Positions 42,156-51,728 of a DNA stretch of 64,000 nucleotides are shown here, piece after piece. The notes under the pieces are model-generated. The model was not told the DNA's origin and did no database searches. It saw nothing but the letters and a program-made list of their open reading frames with translations. The translations under genes and the position numbers were made by a program. The DNA lies in NCBI GenBank assembly GCA_015060165.1, contig SUZC01000003.1:144104-208103 (forward strand). Reading direction: 5' to 3'. How positions within the stretch are numbered: position 1 is the first letter of the stretch; every line of letters begins with the position of its first letter. The stretch is from Rikenellaceae bacterium (GTDB lineage: Bacteria; Bacteroidota; Bacteroidia; Bacteroidales; Rikenellaceae).

Positions 42156-44981
42156 ATGAGAAGATTTTTATTTGCAGTTGTAGCCCTCGTGATGGGCGCA
42201 ACTATGGCTCAGGCCCAGATAAATCCTCAGCAGCCGATTCCGACTGATAAGGAGATTCGTCAGGGTGTGTTGCCTAATGGACTCACTTACTACATTCGCC
42301 ATAACGAGAAGCCAAAGGGTATGGCCAACTTCTATATCGTACACGATGTAGGTGCTGTGCAGGAGGCCGACTCGCAGCAGGGTTTGGCTCACTTCCTTGA
42401 GCATATGGCGTTCAATGGTACGAAGAATTACCCCAAGAAGACCCTTATCGAGTATTTGGAGAAGATTGGTGTGAAGTTTGGTGCTAATCTCAATGCCTTC
42501 ACATCGTGGGATTTGACTCAGTATTATATGGAGGATGTTCCAGTAGCACGCGAGACAGTGGTCGATTCTACTCTTTTGATTCTTCACGACTGGTCGCACT
42601 TCATCTCGCTTATGCCCGAGGAGATTGATTCGGAGCGTGGCGTGATTTCGGAAGAGTTGCGTACTCGCGACAATGCGCAGTGGCGTTCTACTATCACTAT
42701 GTTGCAGGCTGTTGGCAAGGGTACAATCTATGCCAAGCGTAACTTGATTGGTTATCTGGATGGCTTGAAGGGTTTCTCACATGAGGATTTGCGTCAGTTC
42801 TACAACAAGTGGTATCGTCCCGACTATCAGACTGTTGTTGTGGTTGGTGATATCGATGTCGATAAGGTCGAGCAGAAGATCAAGGCGATGATGGCCGACA
42901 TTCCTGCTCCTGCAGCCGATGCAGCCAAGAAAGAGGTGGTGGTTGTCCCCGATAACGCCGAGCCTATCGTTAGCATCTTTACCGATCCCGAGCAGCAGCG
43001 TTCGCAGCTCAATATCTTCTATAAGTCGCAGGCTATGCCTAAGCAGTATCGTGGTTTGGTATTGGCCGAGATGAAGGATATCATCGAGAGCTTTATCTCG
43101 ATTATGATGAACGAGCGTTTGAGCGATATCTCTCGCAAACCCGATGCTCCATTCATCAACGCAGGTTTCCAGCCTGGTGGTGGTATGGGTATCTGCCCAA
43201 CTTTGGATATCGCAGGTGCGATGGTAACTACTCAGGACGGTAAGATTATGGATGGCTATAAGGCCGTACTTACCGAGATGGAGCGTATGCGTCGTTATGG
43301 ATTCACTGAGGGTGAGTTTGAGCGTGCCAAGGAGGTGATGTTGTCGCGTATCGAGAGCCAGTACAATAGCCGTGGCGACCGCGAGCACGATTTCTATGCG
43401 CAGCGTTGCATCGATAACTTCCGCGAGGGTACTCCGCTTCCCGATGCCGAGACTGAGCGTAATTTGGATAAGCAGATTGTTGAGATGTTGCCTTTGGAGG
43501 CTATCAATCAGGGTGTTAAGCAGCTCTACGATCCAATGAAGAATTGTGTGATTATCGTTGACTCACCCAAGAAGGATGGTGTTGCAGTTCCTACCGAGGC
43601 AGAGCTTGTTGAGGCTTTGAAAGCAGCTGTTGCGGCAGATGTTAAGCCTTTCGAGGATAATGTGAAGAAGGAGCCACTTATCTCTGACGAGAGTGTATTG
43701 AAGGGCTCTCCAGTTAAGAAAGAGGTTGTAAACAAGGCTCACGGCGCTATCGAGTGGACTTTGAAGAATGGCATCAAGGTAGTGGTTAAGCAGACTCCTT
43801 ACGAGGCCGATAATATCGCCCTTACTGCGTCATCATGGGGTGGTTTGGCTTTGATGAGCGACGAGGAGTACTACTCGGCTCAGATGATGTCGGTTGTAAT
43901 GAATATGTCGGGTATTTCGAAGTTCTCGGCTACCGACCTTCTCAAGCAGCTCTCTGGTAAGCAGGCTGCTGCCGCAGTATCTGTTAGCCAGTATAAGCAC
44001 GGTGTATCGGGCTCTTCAACTTTGAAGGATGTAGAGACTATGATGCAGCTCTTCTACTTGCAGTTCACAGCTCCACGTTTCGACAAGGACGGCTACGATA
44101 ACTTTATGAAACGCTATAACGCAATCTTGGCCAACCAGATGACCAACCCCGACTTTATCTTCAACAAGAATGTGGTTGCTACTCTTTATGGCGATAACTT
44201 CCGTCGCCAGCAGCTCTCGCCTGAGCTTTTGGAGAAGGTTAAGCTGGAGCAGATGGCCGATATCCACAAGCGTTTGTACTCTAATGCTGCCGATTTCCGC
44301 TTTACATTCGTCGGTAATATGAGTGCCGAGGAGTTGAAGCCACTCGTTGAGAAGTATATCGGCTCGTTGCCAACAGCTAAGTCGAAGGTTAAGATGGTTG
44401 ACGATAAGGTTCGCACTGTGAAGGGTGGCGTGGTTAACGACTTCAAGGTGAAGATGGAGCAGCCTAAGGTATCGGTATTCTTCGCATTTGTGGGAGATAG
44501 CAAGATTGATGTTAAGGCACGTATGACTATGACCTACCTTACTCAGGCACTCCGCAACCGTTACACTCAGTCAATCCGTGAGGAGAAGGGTGGTACTTAT
44601 GGCGTGAGCGTAAGCGGCGGAATCTCGACTGAGCCGACTGGCGAGTACACAATGCAAATGCAGTTCGACACCAACGAGCAGATGGCCGATGAGTTGTCGG
44701 ATATCATTATTGCCGAGGTCAAGAAGATTGCAACCGAGGGCCCACTCGCCGAGGATATGGATAAGACTCGTGAATTCTTGTTGAAGGATTACAAGAAGTC
44801 GTTGGAGCAGAACGATTGGTATTGGACAGTTTTGAATCGTTACTACGATAATAAACTTGACTACACCAAGGATTACGAGCCTGCTATCACAGCTGTTACT
44901 TCAGACGATGTGAAGGCTCTGGCGGCTCGTCTGCTTGAGGATAAGAATATGATTAAGGTTGTAATGCGTCCTGAGAAATAG
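42156..44981 (+). CDS. M16 family zinc metallopeptidase (PqqL-like)
   Basis: 941 residues from the ATG at 42156 (MRRFLFAVVALVM), full length for a two-domain M16B peptidase. Signal ends AQAQ. The inverted zinc motif HFLEH (HxxEH) is in QGLAHFLEHMAFNGT, with the third ligand Glu about 75 residues later in IDSERGVISEELR. The second half (about 540-941) is the catalytically dead M16_C repeat pair (AIEWTLKNGIKVVVKQT) with the RxxxY-type IREEKGGTYGVSVSGG. Periplasmic breakdown of peptides. Codon use is highly biased. Confidence 0.93.
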   Translation: MRRFLFAVVALVMGATMAQAQINPQQPIPTDKEIRQGVLPNGLTYYIRHNEKPKGMANFYIVHDVGAVQEADSQQGLAHFLEHMAFNGTKNYPKKTLIEYLEKIGVKFGANLNAFTSWDLTQYYMEDVPVARETVVDSTLLILHDWSHFISLMPEEIDSERGVISEELRTRDNAQWRSTITMLQAVGKGTIYAKRNLIGYLDGLKGFSHEDLRQFYNKWYRPDYQTVVVVGDIDVDKVEQKIKAMMADIPAPAADAAKKEVVVVPDNAEPIVSIFTDPEQQRSQLNIFYKSQAMPKQYRGLVLAEMKDIIESFISIMMNERLSDISRKPDAPFINAGFQPGGGMGICPTLDIAGAMVTTQDGKIMDGYKAVLTEMERMRRYGFTEGEFERAKEVMLSRIESQYNSRGDREHDFYAQRCIDNFREGTPLPDAETERNLDKQIVEMLPLEAINQGVKQLYDPMKNCVIIVDSPKKDGVAVPTEAELVEALKAAVAADVKPFEDNVKKEPLISDESVLKGSPVKKEVVNKAHGAIEWTLKNGIKVVVKQTPYEADNIALTASSWGGLALMSDEEYYSAQMMSVVMNMSGISKFSATDLLKQLSGKQAAAAVSVSQYKHGVSGSSTLKDVETMMQLFYLQFTAPRFDKDGYDNFMKRYNAILANQMTNPDFIFNKNVVATLYGDNFRRQQLSPELLEKVKLEQMADIHKRLYSNAADFRFTFVGNMSAEELKPLVEKYIGSLPTAKSKVKMVDDKVRTVKGGVVNDFKVKMEQPKVSVFFAFVGDSKIDVKARMTMTYLTQALRNRYTQSIREEKGGTYGVSVSGGISTEPTGEYTMQMQFDTNEQMADELSDIIIAEVKKIATEGPLAEDMDKTREFLLKDYKKSLEQNDWYWTVLNRYYDNKLDYTKDYEPAITAVTSDDVKALAARLLEDKNMIKVVMRPEK

Positions 44982-45060
44982 TTTTCCAAGCGGCTCAAAA
45001 TAGCTCCGTTTGCACAGCTATTAGGGGTGTAGATAAAATTCAATTTTCTAAAACATCGAA

Positions 45061-45098
45061 GAGGTTGTTAACCGAGAGGTTAGCAATCTCTTTTTTTT
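45061..45098 (+). terminator. Terminator of the GH20-M16 genes
   Basis: 12-bp stem with two G-T pairs (45061-45072 with 45079-45090) followed by eight T. Confidence 0.88.
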
Positions 45099-45160
45099 AT
45101 GTTTCTGGCGATAATTAGAAATTAATCGACCTGCAATGTGCCCTCTTTTGCTTTTTTTCA

Positions 45161-45168
45161 TATCTTTG
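45161..45168 (+). promoter_or_regulatory. -7 element (TATCTTTG) of the GH127-like gene
   Basis: Perfect TAnnTTTG 33 bases before the ATG at 45202. Confidence 0.6.
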
Positions 45169-45201
45169 TAGTATATTAATATATATAAATTGTAATAGGG
45201 T

Positions 45202-47103
45202 ATGAAATATAATTCGGCAAAGAGATTTTTATTTTCTGTATTGGCAACACTCTTAGCGGCAGGTGTATCGGCGCAGATTGCTGTCGACTCTAAGGTCGAA
45301 AGTGTTAAGATTGGAGGCTATTTGGGTGGCCGTATCGACGATTGCATCGAGCATCGTGTGAAACCACAGGATTGGGATCACCTTGTGGAGCCATTCCGTA
45401 AGCGAGTGGAGACCCACACTTGGCAGAGCGAGTTCTGGGGAAAATGGGTGCAGGGAGCAATCGCTTCATATCGCTATAATCGTGATGCCGAGTTGTATGA
45501 TATCATCCGCAAAAGTGCCGAGGCTATGATGGCAACCCAAACTCCCAACGGTTATATCGGTACATATCGCGACGATATGCATCTGAACCAGTGGGATATA
45601 TGGGGCAGAAAATATACTATGCTGGGCCTTGTTGCGTGGTACGATCTTTCGGGCGATAAAAATGCCCTTAAAGCAGCGAGCCGAGTTCTCGATCACCTTA
45701 TGACCGAAGTCGGCGAGGGTAAGACCGATATCATCTCTACGGGTAACTATCACGGAATGGCAAGCTGCTCGGTTTTGGAACCAACCGTATATCTATATGT
45801 ACGTACAAAGAATCCTGCCTACCTCGATTTTGCCAACTATATTGCTCGCCGAATGAACGATGTCGATGGCCCAGAGCTTATTCGTAAGGCGATGGAGGGT
45901 GTCAATGTGGCTAATCGTTTCCCCCACCCGAAGGTATGGTGGTCGGCTGAGAATGGCCATAAAGCCTACGAGATGATGTCGTGCTACGAGGGTTTGTTGG
46001 AGCTATATAAAGTGACTGGCGAAAAGCAGTATCTTACGGCTGTAGAGCGTGTAGTGGAGAATATTATTGCAACTGAGATTAATATCGCTGGCTCAGGAGC
46101 TGCTTTCGAGTGCTGGTACAATGGTAGGGTGCGCCAAACCCAGCCCACCTACCATACTATGGAGACTTGCGTGACGTTTACCTGGATTCAGTTGTGCAAC
46201 CGTTTGATGGAGTTGAATCACAATTCAATCCTTGCCGACCAAATGGAGCTCACGATTTATAACGCTCTGCTTGCATCGCTACGTGCTGATGGCGGTCAGA
46301 TTTCAAAGTATAGCCCATTGGAGGGCTGGCGTTCTTCGGGCGAGGAGCAGTGCGGTATGCATATCAACTGCTGTAATGCCAATGGCCCACGCGGCTTTGC
46401 TCTTATCCCGAGAGCTATGTATCACGCCGGAGAGAATGCTATTATGGTAAATCTCTATGCCGACTCCGAGGCGACAATGAACATTGGCAAAAAAGGTAAT
46501 CAGCCCGTCACAATCCGTCAAAAGACCACCTATCCTGAGGGCAACGTGGTTGAGATTGAGGTGACGCCCCGCAAAGCGGCTAACTTCCAAATTGCACTCC
46601 GTATACCTGCATGGGTTGAGTTGGATAAGTGCTCGGTGGAGGTGAATGGTCAGGTAGAGAAGGTGGCTGCACACGGCTGGCATACGATTACCCGCGAGTG
46701 GCAGGCTGGCGATAAGATTACGCTCTCGCTCGATATGCGTGGCCGATTGGTTGAACTGAATAATTACCAAGCTATCGTGCGAGGCCCAGTGGTATTGGCT
46801 CGTGATAGCCGTATGGGCGATGGATTTGTCGATGAGACTTCGGTTGTACAGAGCAAGGATGGATATGTAGAGCTTACACCCGTAGCCGCTCCCGACTTTG
46901 CGTGGATGGCGTTTACTGTACCAATGGTGTTGGGTACCGATTTGGAGGGTGCAAGAGAGCCGTCGCAGATAAAGATGTGTGACTTCGGTTCAGCGGGAAA
47001 TACCTGGGATAAGGCTATACGTTATCGTGTGTGGTTGCCTAAAACTCTGCACGTGATGACTACTCCTTATGTCCCATACAACATTGACCCCAATAAGGAG
47101 TAG
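45202..47103 (+). CDS. GH127/DUF1680-family glycosidase (beta-L-arabinofuranosidase-like)
   Basis: 633 residues. Signal ends VSAQ at about 24. An (alpha/alpha)6 barrel follows: SEFWGKWVQGAIASYRYN, TQTPNGYIGTY, WDIWGRKYTMLGLVAWYD. The metal-Cys active site is intact: Glu-x-Cys in METCVTFTW and the Cys-Cys pair in HINCCNANGPRG, corresponding to the Zn ligands and Cys nucleophile I recall for HypBA1. Substrate may differ (GH127, GH146 and related families share this site). Followed after 75 bp by a two-component system, with its own regulator site between. Confidence 0.88.
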   Translation: MKYNSAKRFLFSVLATLLAAGVSAQIAVDSKVESVKIGGYLGGRIDDCIEHRVKPQDWDHLVEPFRKRVETHTWQSEFWGKWVQGAIASYRYNRDAELYDIIRKSAEAMMATQTPNGYIGTYRDDMHLNQWDIWGRKYTMLGLVAWYDLSGDKNALKAASRVLDHLMTEVGEGKTDIISTGNYHGMASCSVLEPTVYLYVRTKNPAYLDFANYIARRMNDVDGPELIRKAMEGVNVANRFPHPKVWWSAENGHKAYEMMSCYEGLLELYKVTGEKQYLTAVERVVENIIATEINIAGSGAAFECWYNGRVRQTQPTYHTMETCVTFTWIQLCNRLMELNHNSILADQMELTIYNALLASLRADGGQISKYSPLEGWRSSGEEQCGMHINCCNANGPRGFALIPRAMYHAGENAIMVNLYADSEATMNIGKKGNQPVTIRQKTTYPEGNVVEIEVTPRKAANFQIALRIPAWVELDKCSVEVNGQVEKVAAHGWHTITREWQAGDKITLSLDMRGRLVELNNYQAIVRGPVVLARDSRMGDGFVDETSVVQSKDGYVELTPVAAPDFAWMAFTVPMVLGTDLEGAREPSQIKMCDFGSAGNTWDKAIRYRVWLPKTLHVMTTPYVPYNIDPNKE

Positions 47104-47110
47104 CTATTTC

Positions 47111-47141
47111 AGATTCGTTACAGAATTGGGGTGTATGTTTG
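47111..47141 (+). promoter_or_regulatory. Promoter and operator of the second two-component system
   Basis: A 20-bp element at 47111-47130 (core TTACAGAATTG, with ATTC/GAAT inverted arms) ends 3 bases before a perfect -7, TATGTTTG (47134-47141). An 18/20 identical element sits at the same distance from the -7 region of the PepSY-like gene (49339-49358). Confidence 0.7.
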
Positions 47142-47178
47142 TCGCAGAGAGTGACAACGTAAATAGTTATATTGGTAG

Positions 47179-47865
47179 ATGAAGATACTGATTATCGAGG
47201 ACGACTCTTCGTTGAGAGAGATTATGAGCCGTGTGCTCAAGCAGGAGAAGTTTGTTGTGGAGACTGCCTCGACCTATAACGAGGCCGATTCAAAATTGGC
47301 AGGTTATAATTACGACTGTATCTTGCTCGATATTATGTTGCCCGATGGCAATGGCTTGCAACTTTTGGAACATATCAAGAAGTTGGGGAAGCGCGAGAAT
47401 GTGATTATTGTCTCGGCCCGCAATGCTATTGAGGACAGGGTGCAAGGACTCGATTTGGGCGCCGATGATTATCTCCCCAAACCATTCCATACGGCCGAGC
47501 TGGTGGCTCGAGTGAGGAGTGTGTTGCGTCGTGGGCGTAGTGGTGGCGAGCTTAAAATTGAGGTTGGCAATGTGGAGCTTGCTCCTGAAAGTTCTCGCGT
47601 GGTGGTCGCGGGTAAGGAGTTGCAGTTGTTGAAGAAGGAGTTCGATATGCTTCTGTATTTTATGCAGCGACCTGGTCATTTGGTCGATAAGATGGTACTT
47701 GCAGAGTCTGTGTGGGGCGACTATGTCGACGATACCGATAACTATCAGTTCCTATATTCGCAAATTAAGAATCTTCGTCGAAAGCTATCAGAGGCCGGGG
47801 CAGATGTTGAGATTGCCTCGATTTATGGTTTTGGCTATAAGTTGGTAGACAAGAAGAGAGGGTAG
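47179..47865 (+). CDS. OmpR-family response regulator
   Basis: 228 residues. Receiver: IIEDDSSLREIM, Asp in CILLDIMLPDGNG, IVSARN and YLPKPF. C-terminal winged helix with LQLLKKEFDMLLYFMQRPG and FLYSQIKNLRRKLSEAG. The kinase follows after 40 bp. Probably binds the shared 20-bp elements upstream of its own gene and of the PepSY-like gene (autoregulation plus one nearby target). Confidence 0.93.
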   Translation: MKILIIEDDSSLREIMSRVLKQEKFVVETASTYNEADSKLAGYNYDCILLDIMLPDGNGLQLLEHIKKLGKRENVIIVSARNAIEDRVQGLDLGADDYLPKPFHTAELVARVRSVLRRGRSGGELKIEVGNVELAPESSRVVVAGKELQLLKKEFDMLLYFMQRPGHLVDKMVLAESVWGDYVDDTDNYQFLYSQIKNLRRKLSEAGADVEIASIYGFGYKLVDKKRG

Positions 47866-47905
47866 GTTTGTAGGCAGTTCGGAATTGTAATCTTTGGGTA
47901 GCGTA

Positions 47906-49180
47906 ATGAGGCTTTTTTCACGTATAGCATCTCGTTTGGCGGTAGCATTGATGCTGCTTATGACATTGTGGGCGGCGCTATTCTACTTTGCTATGGTCGA
48001 TGAGATCCGCGACGAGGTCGACGATGCCCTTGAAGATTATACCTCGCTTATCATAACTAGAAAACTTGCGGGCCAAGAGTTGCCAAGCAGTGGCGATGGC
48101 TCAAACAACACCTTCTCAATCAGAACAGTCGACGAGCAATATGCCCGTCAGCAATCCCGTTATCGTTATCACGACGAGTTGGTTTTTATCCCTGAGAAGA
48201 ACGAGACAGAACCTGCACGCGTCATCACAACCATATTCAGCGACGCTGATGGAAATTACTATGAGCTGAGTGTCGCAACGCCATCGTTTGAGAAGGACGA
48301 TCTTTTTAATGCGGTGCTGATGTGGGTTGTGGCGTTGTATGTGTTGCTGTTGCTCATTACCTTGGGCATCACGATGCTTATCTTTTATCGCAATATGCGT
48401 CCTTTGTATATTCTACTCGAATGGTTGGATTCATATCGCCCGGGCTGCAAACCTGCACCAATTGTAAATCCTACTTCTGTTACAGAATTTCAGCGTCTTA
48501 ATGTGGCTTTACAGCGGGCAATCGATAGCTCCGAAGAGCTGCTGGAGCGTCAGGTGCAGTTCATTGGCAATGCTTCGCACGAGTTGCAGACCCCATTGGC
48601 TATCATCGGCAATCGAGTGGAGTGGTTGCTCGAGGATAGCTCGTTGAGCGATGAGCAGGCAATGGAACTGTATAAAATAAATAAGACCTTGTCGCGTGCG
48701 GTACGCTTGAATAAGACTCTTTTGCTACTTACCAAAATTGATAATAATCAGTTTATCGAGACTTCGCAGGTCGATATTGCAGCCATTGTGACTGAATCGG
48801 TCGAGAGTCTATCGGAGATATATGCTTCGCGTAATATATCTGTCGAGGTCGATTTGCCGGAGCACTATATGGTGCAGATAAACGAGTCGCTTGCTGCAAT
48901 CTTGACTTCCAATCTCATAAAAAATATATTTGTACACTCCCAGCCGGAGGTAAAGGCTCGTGTGGCTATTGAGGAAGGTAAGCTCATTGCCGAGAATGGG
49001 GGTATGCAGGAACTTGATGGGGAGCACATCTTCGATCGCTTCTATCAAGCGTCACAGCGTGAGGGCTCTACCGGTTTAGGTCTTGCGTTGGTGGCTGCCA
49101 TTTGTCGCAACAATAATCTTGTGCTGAAATACTCATTCGTTGCAGGTTGCCATCGCTTCGAAGTCGACTTTTCGCATTAA
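47906..49180 (+). CDS. Sensor histidine kinase with degenerate ATP-binding region
   Basis: 424 residues from the ATG at 47906 (the TTG at 47894 is in frame but weaker). TM1 about 10-32 (VALMLLMTLWAALFYFAM), periplasmic loop about 33-135, TM2 about 136-160 (VLLLLITLGITMLIFY). H-box ASHELQTPLAI. In the ATPase part the N-box is NLIKNIFVHS, the G1 box reads IAENGG rather than the usual DxGxG, and G2 is GSTGLGLAL. The domain is compact, as in other small Bacteroidota kinases. It pairs with the RR upstream. Confidence 0.9.
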   Translation: MRLFSRIASRLAVALMLLMTLWAALFYFAMVDEIRDEVDDALEDYTSLIITRKLAGQELPSSGDGSNNTFSIRTVDEQYARQQSRYRYHDELVFIPEKNETEPARVITTIFSDADGNYYELSVATPSFEKDDLFNAVLMWVVALYVLLLLITLGITMLIFYRNMRPLYILLEWLDSYRPGCKPAPIVNPTSVTEFQRLNVALQRAIDSSEELLERQVQFIGNASHELQTPLAIIGNRVEWLLEDSSLSDEQAMELYKINKTLSRAVRLNKTLLLLTKIDNNQFIETSQVDIAAIVTESVESLSEIYASRNISVEVDLPEHYMVQINESLAAILTSNLIKNIFVHSQPEVKARVAIEEGKLIAENGGMQELDGEHIFDRFYQASQREGSTGLGLALVAAICRNNNLVLKYSFVAGCHRFEVDFSH

Positions 49181-49338
49181 TCCGTCGCGTATTTCTGAGG
49201 TAGCGTTGATGGCGGTATATGTTGCGCCAATGGCTGTCGGAAGAACTTTTTTGGGGCGTGAGAAAATCGGCTTTTATCGGATCTCATCACAGAAAAGTGA
49301 AAAAATCTCAAAAAAAATTAATTTTCACAAATTATTTT

Positions 49339-49369
49339 AGATTCCTTACAGAATTGAGTATAATCTTTG
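49339..49369 (+). promoter_or_regulatory. Promoter and operator of the PepSY-like gene
   Basis: 20-bp element 49339-49358 differs from that at 47111-47130 at two positions; three bases later comes AATCTTTG (49362-49369), one mismatch from TAnnTTTG. The weak -7 fits an activated promoter. Confidence 0.7.
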
Positions 49370-49415
49370 CATCAAGGAAATAGAGTAAGTTTAATTAATA
49401 ATGAGTGAAAGTATT

Positions 49416-49853
49416 ATGAAAAAGATGTTTTTAACCTGCTCGATTTTATTAGTAGCCGTTGGTGTTGCGTGTGCCGATGTGGATCGTCCGATTGAAGTTG
49501 AGAAGTTGCCCGATGCGGCTCAGAAGTTTCTAAAGCAGTATTTTTCGCAGGCTGGTGTATCGCTGGCAAAGGAGGATGTGGAGCTTACTTATAAGGAGTA
49601 TGAAGTTGTTTTGACCGATGGTACTCGCATTGAGTTCCGTTCAAATGGCGAGTGGAAGGATGTTGATTGCAAGTTCTCGGAGGTTCCTGCAGGGATTATT
49701 CCGGCTCAGATTGCCGACTATGTGAAGAAGAACTATCCTGATGTGAAAATAGTGCAGATCGACCGCGATCGTCGCACATACGAAGTGTCGCTGTCGAATA
49801 AGTTGGAGTTGAAATTTGATTCGAAGTTTAAGTTAATAGATATAGACGATTAG
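49416..49853 (+). CDS. PepSY-like periplasmic protein (two repeats)
   Basis: 145 residues from the ATG at 49416 (MKKMFLTCSILLV). Signal ends ACADVD (about 20). Two similar halves of about 60 residues: EKLPDAAQKFLKQYF ... YEVVLTDGTRIEFRSNGEWKDVD and EVPAGIIPAQIADYVKKNYPDVKI ... YEVSLSNKLELKFDSKFKLIDID. These are PepSY-like repeats common in Bacteroidota, often next to two-component systems. Likely a sensor partner or inhibitor acting in the periplasm. The shared operator marks it as a target of the adjacent RR. Confidence 0.82.
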   Translation: MKKMFLTCSILLVAVGVACADVDRPIEVEKLPDAAQKFLKQYFSQAGVSLAKEDVELTYKEYEVVLTDGTRIEFRSNGEWKDVDCKFSEVPAGIIPAQIADYVKKNYPDVKIVQIDRDRRTYEVSLSNKLELKFDSKFKLIDIDD

Positions 49854-49938
49854 GTTAATTTGAGGTCGAGCCATCTGTGTGATGTCTCAATGCGACGAGA
49901 TTAAAATTAAGTGAATTTTGGGAATAGGGATTTGTGAA

Positions 49939-49975
49939 GGGGGCCATCGATTTCTCGATGGCCCCCTGTTTTATT
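49939..49975. terminator. Bidirectional terminator between the PepSY-like and PurF-like genes
   Basis: Perfect 12-bp GC-rich stem (49939-49950 with 49955-49966), loop TTTC, T-rich flank. Confidence 0.9.
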
Positions 49976-49989
49976 GTATGTTACAACGA

Positions 49990-51414
49990 TTAATCATCGT
50001 AGCTTGAGTTGTCCCAGCAGTGTGTACACAAATCCTCTTTCGGTAGACCGATAGCATCGACCAAGTCGTCCAGACGCTGGAATTTGAGCGAGGTGAGCTG
50101 CAGGTGACGGCGCATGATATCGACCATCTGCTTGTGCTTATCGCTATCGGGATTTGCATACTCTTCAAATACCGAATCGGGGATGTTGTCGTTTCCACCC
50201 TCCATATCGCGAATCACGCGACGAGCATAAAGGTCGTAGGTACTACGCGATGTTGAGAAGTTGAGGAATCTGCAAGGGAAGATAAGCGGAGGACAAGCGA
50301 TACGCATATGAATCTCCTTTACACCCTCATCCAAAAGCTTTACTACATTATCCTTGAGCTGTGTGCCTCGCACGATACTATCGTCCATAAAGACAATCTT
50401 CTGGTCTCGTGTAAAGATGCTGTTTGGCAGAAGCTTCATCTTTGCCACCAAGTCGCGCATTTTCTGGTTCTGCGGCATAAAACTACGTGGCCAAGTGGGG
50501 GTATATTTCACAAACGGACGCTTGTATGGAATTCCTTTCTCGTTAGAGTATCCAATTGCGTGGCCTACTCCCGAATCGGGGATGCCAGCTGCGAAATCGG
50601 GCTGAACATCATCGTCGCGGCGGGCCATAGCAGCACCACAACGGTAGCGGCAATCCTCTACGTTGACTCCCTCGTACCAAGCCGATGGGTAACCGTAGTA
50701 AACCCAGAGGAATGAACATATCTGCTTGCGATTGCCGGGGGCTTTCACCTGGTGAACACCATCGGCAGTTATGCGAACAATCTCGCCTGGGCCCAAATCT
50801 CTCACCCAATCATAACCGAGGTTGTCGAAACTCGAACTCTCGCTTGCACATACATATCCCTTCTCGTTCTTGCCGATTGTGATTGGTGTACGGCCATACT
50901 TGTCGCGAGCGGCATAGATGGCGTGGTCGGTGAGAATGAGCATCGAACAAGAACCCTTAATTTTCTTGTATACTAGCTCAATACCCTCCTTGATGGTCTC
51001 TCCCAAGCCGATGAGGATAGCAACCAGCTCGGTTGCATTTATCTTTGAATCCGAGAGCTCGGCAAAGTGGTGATGCTCGTTGAGGAGCTCCTGGGTAAGC
51101 TCTTCGATATTGTCGATTCGGGCAACCGTAACCACCGCATAACGGCCTACGTGCGAGGTGATTGTAATGGGTTGTGACTCGCAATCCGAGATAACGCCTA
51201 TTCCCATATTAGCCTCTCCGAAGCGGGGCAACTCGCTCTCAAACTTGTTGCGGAAATAGCTATCCTCCAACGAGTGGATTGAGCGGATGAACTTGCCGTT
51301 CTCGACAAAAGCCATACCGGCACGTTTGGTACCAAGGTGCGAGTGGTAATCGGTACCGTAAAATACATCATTTACACATTCGATGCGTGAAACGCAGCCA
51401 AAAAAACCTGACAT
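49990..51414 (-). CDS. PurF-like amidophosphoribosyltransferase lacking the N-terminal Cys nucleophile
   Basis: 474 residues. N-terminal Ntn-type glutaminase fold about 1-220 with FYGTDYHSHLGTKRAGMAF and GIGVISDC. In PurF the residue after Met is the catalytic Cys; here the protein begins MSGFFGC, so position 2 is Ser. The phosphoribosyltransferase domain is normal, with the PRPP loop VFMDDSIVRGTQ (about 342-353) and RPFVKYTPTWPRSFMP. It could use free ammonia, accept another amine, or be regulatory. Comparable Cys-less paralogues exist in Bacteroides as I recall. The C-terminus CTHCWDNSSYDD resembles that of PurF. A minus-strand -7 TATCTTTG (51525-51518) gives a leader of about 95 bases. Confidence 0.85.
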   Translation of the reverse strand: MSGFFGCVSRIECVNDVFYGTDYHSHLGTKRAGMAFVENGKFIRSIHSLEDSYFRNKFESELPRFGEANMGIGVISDCESQPITITSHVGRYAVVTVARIDNIEELTQELLNEHHHFAELSDSKINATELVAILIGLGETIKEGIELVYKKIKGSCSMLILTDHAIYAARDKYGRTPITIGKNEKGYVCASESSSFDNLGYDWVRDLGPGEIVRITADGVHQVKAPGNRKQICSFLWVYYGYPSAWYEGVNVEDCRYRCGAAMARRDDDVQPDFAAGIPDSGVGHAIGYSNEKGIPYKRPFVKYTPTWPRSFMPQNQKMRDLVAKMKLLPNSIFTRDQKIVFMDDSIVRGTQLKDNVVKLLDEGVKEIHMRIACPPLIFPCRFLNFSTSRSTYDLYARRVIRDMEGGNDNIPDSVFEEYANPDSDKHKQMVDIMRRHLQLTSLKFQRLDDLVDAIGLPKEDLCTHCWDNSSYDD

Positions 51415-51517
51415 ACAGATACTCTATTAAGTTAATGCCGACCGTGGAACCTGCTCTCTTGTGCCGCATTGCCGGGCGAGAGTTATTGCTTTTGCCTTTT
51501 CAGGGTCGGGCGTGCCA

Positions 51518-51525
51518 CAAAGATA
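51518..51525 (-). promoter_or_regulatory. -7 element (TATCTTTG) of the PurF-like gene
   Basis: Perfect TAnnTTTG on minus about 105 bases upstream of the ATG. The leader in between holds no clear structure that I can assign. Confidence 0.6.
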
Positions 51526-51668
51526 ATAAAAAGTGCGAAATTATCTATCTCTGCAGAGAAATAAATGGAGATCGGGATTCTCTTTTTTATGAGTATGAAA
51601 TTTTCAATATTTTGCGGTGTGGGTACGAATATGATGGTCGGCGGGTGTGATAAATTGTTATATTTTCG

Positions 51669-51676
51669 TATCTTTG
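51669..51676 (+). promoter_or_regulatory. -7 element (TATCTTTG) of the CE15-like gene
   Basis: Perfect TAnnTTTG about 53 bases before the ATG at 51729. Confidence 0.6.
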
Positions 51677-51728
51677 TTATGACGCACGATGAAGTGCAAA
51701 GTTTTTGAAATCTAAATTATACCTAAAT

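Noticed and set aside
48480..48489. Third TTACAGAATT inside the kinase gene as a regulator site
   Set aside because: Only the 10-base core matches, it lies within conserved coding sequence and has no -7 element nearby.
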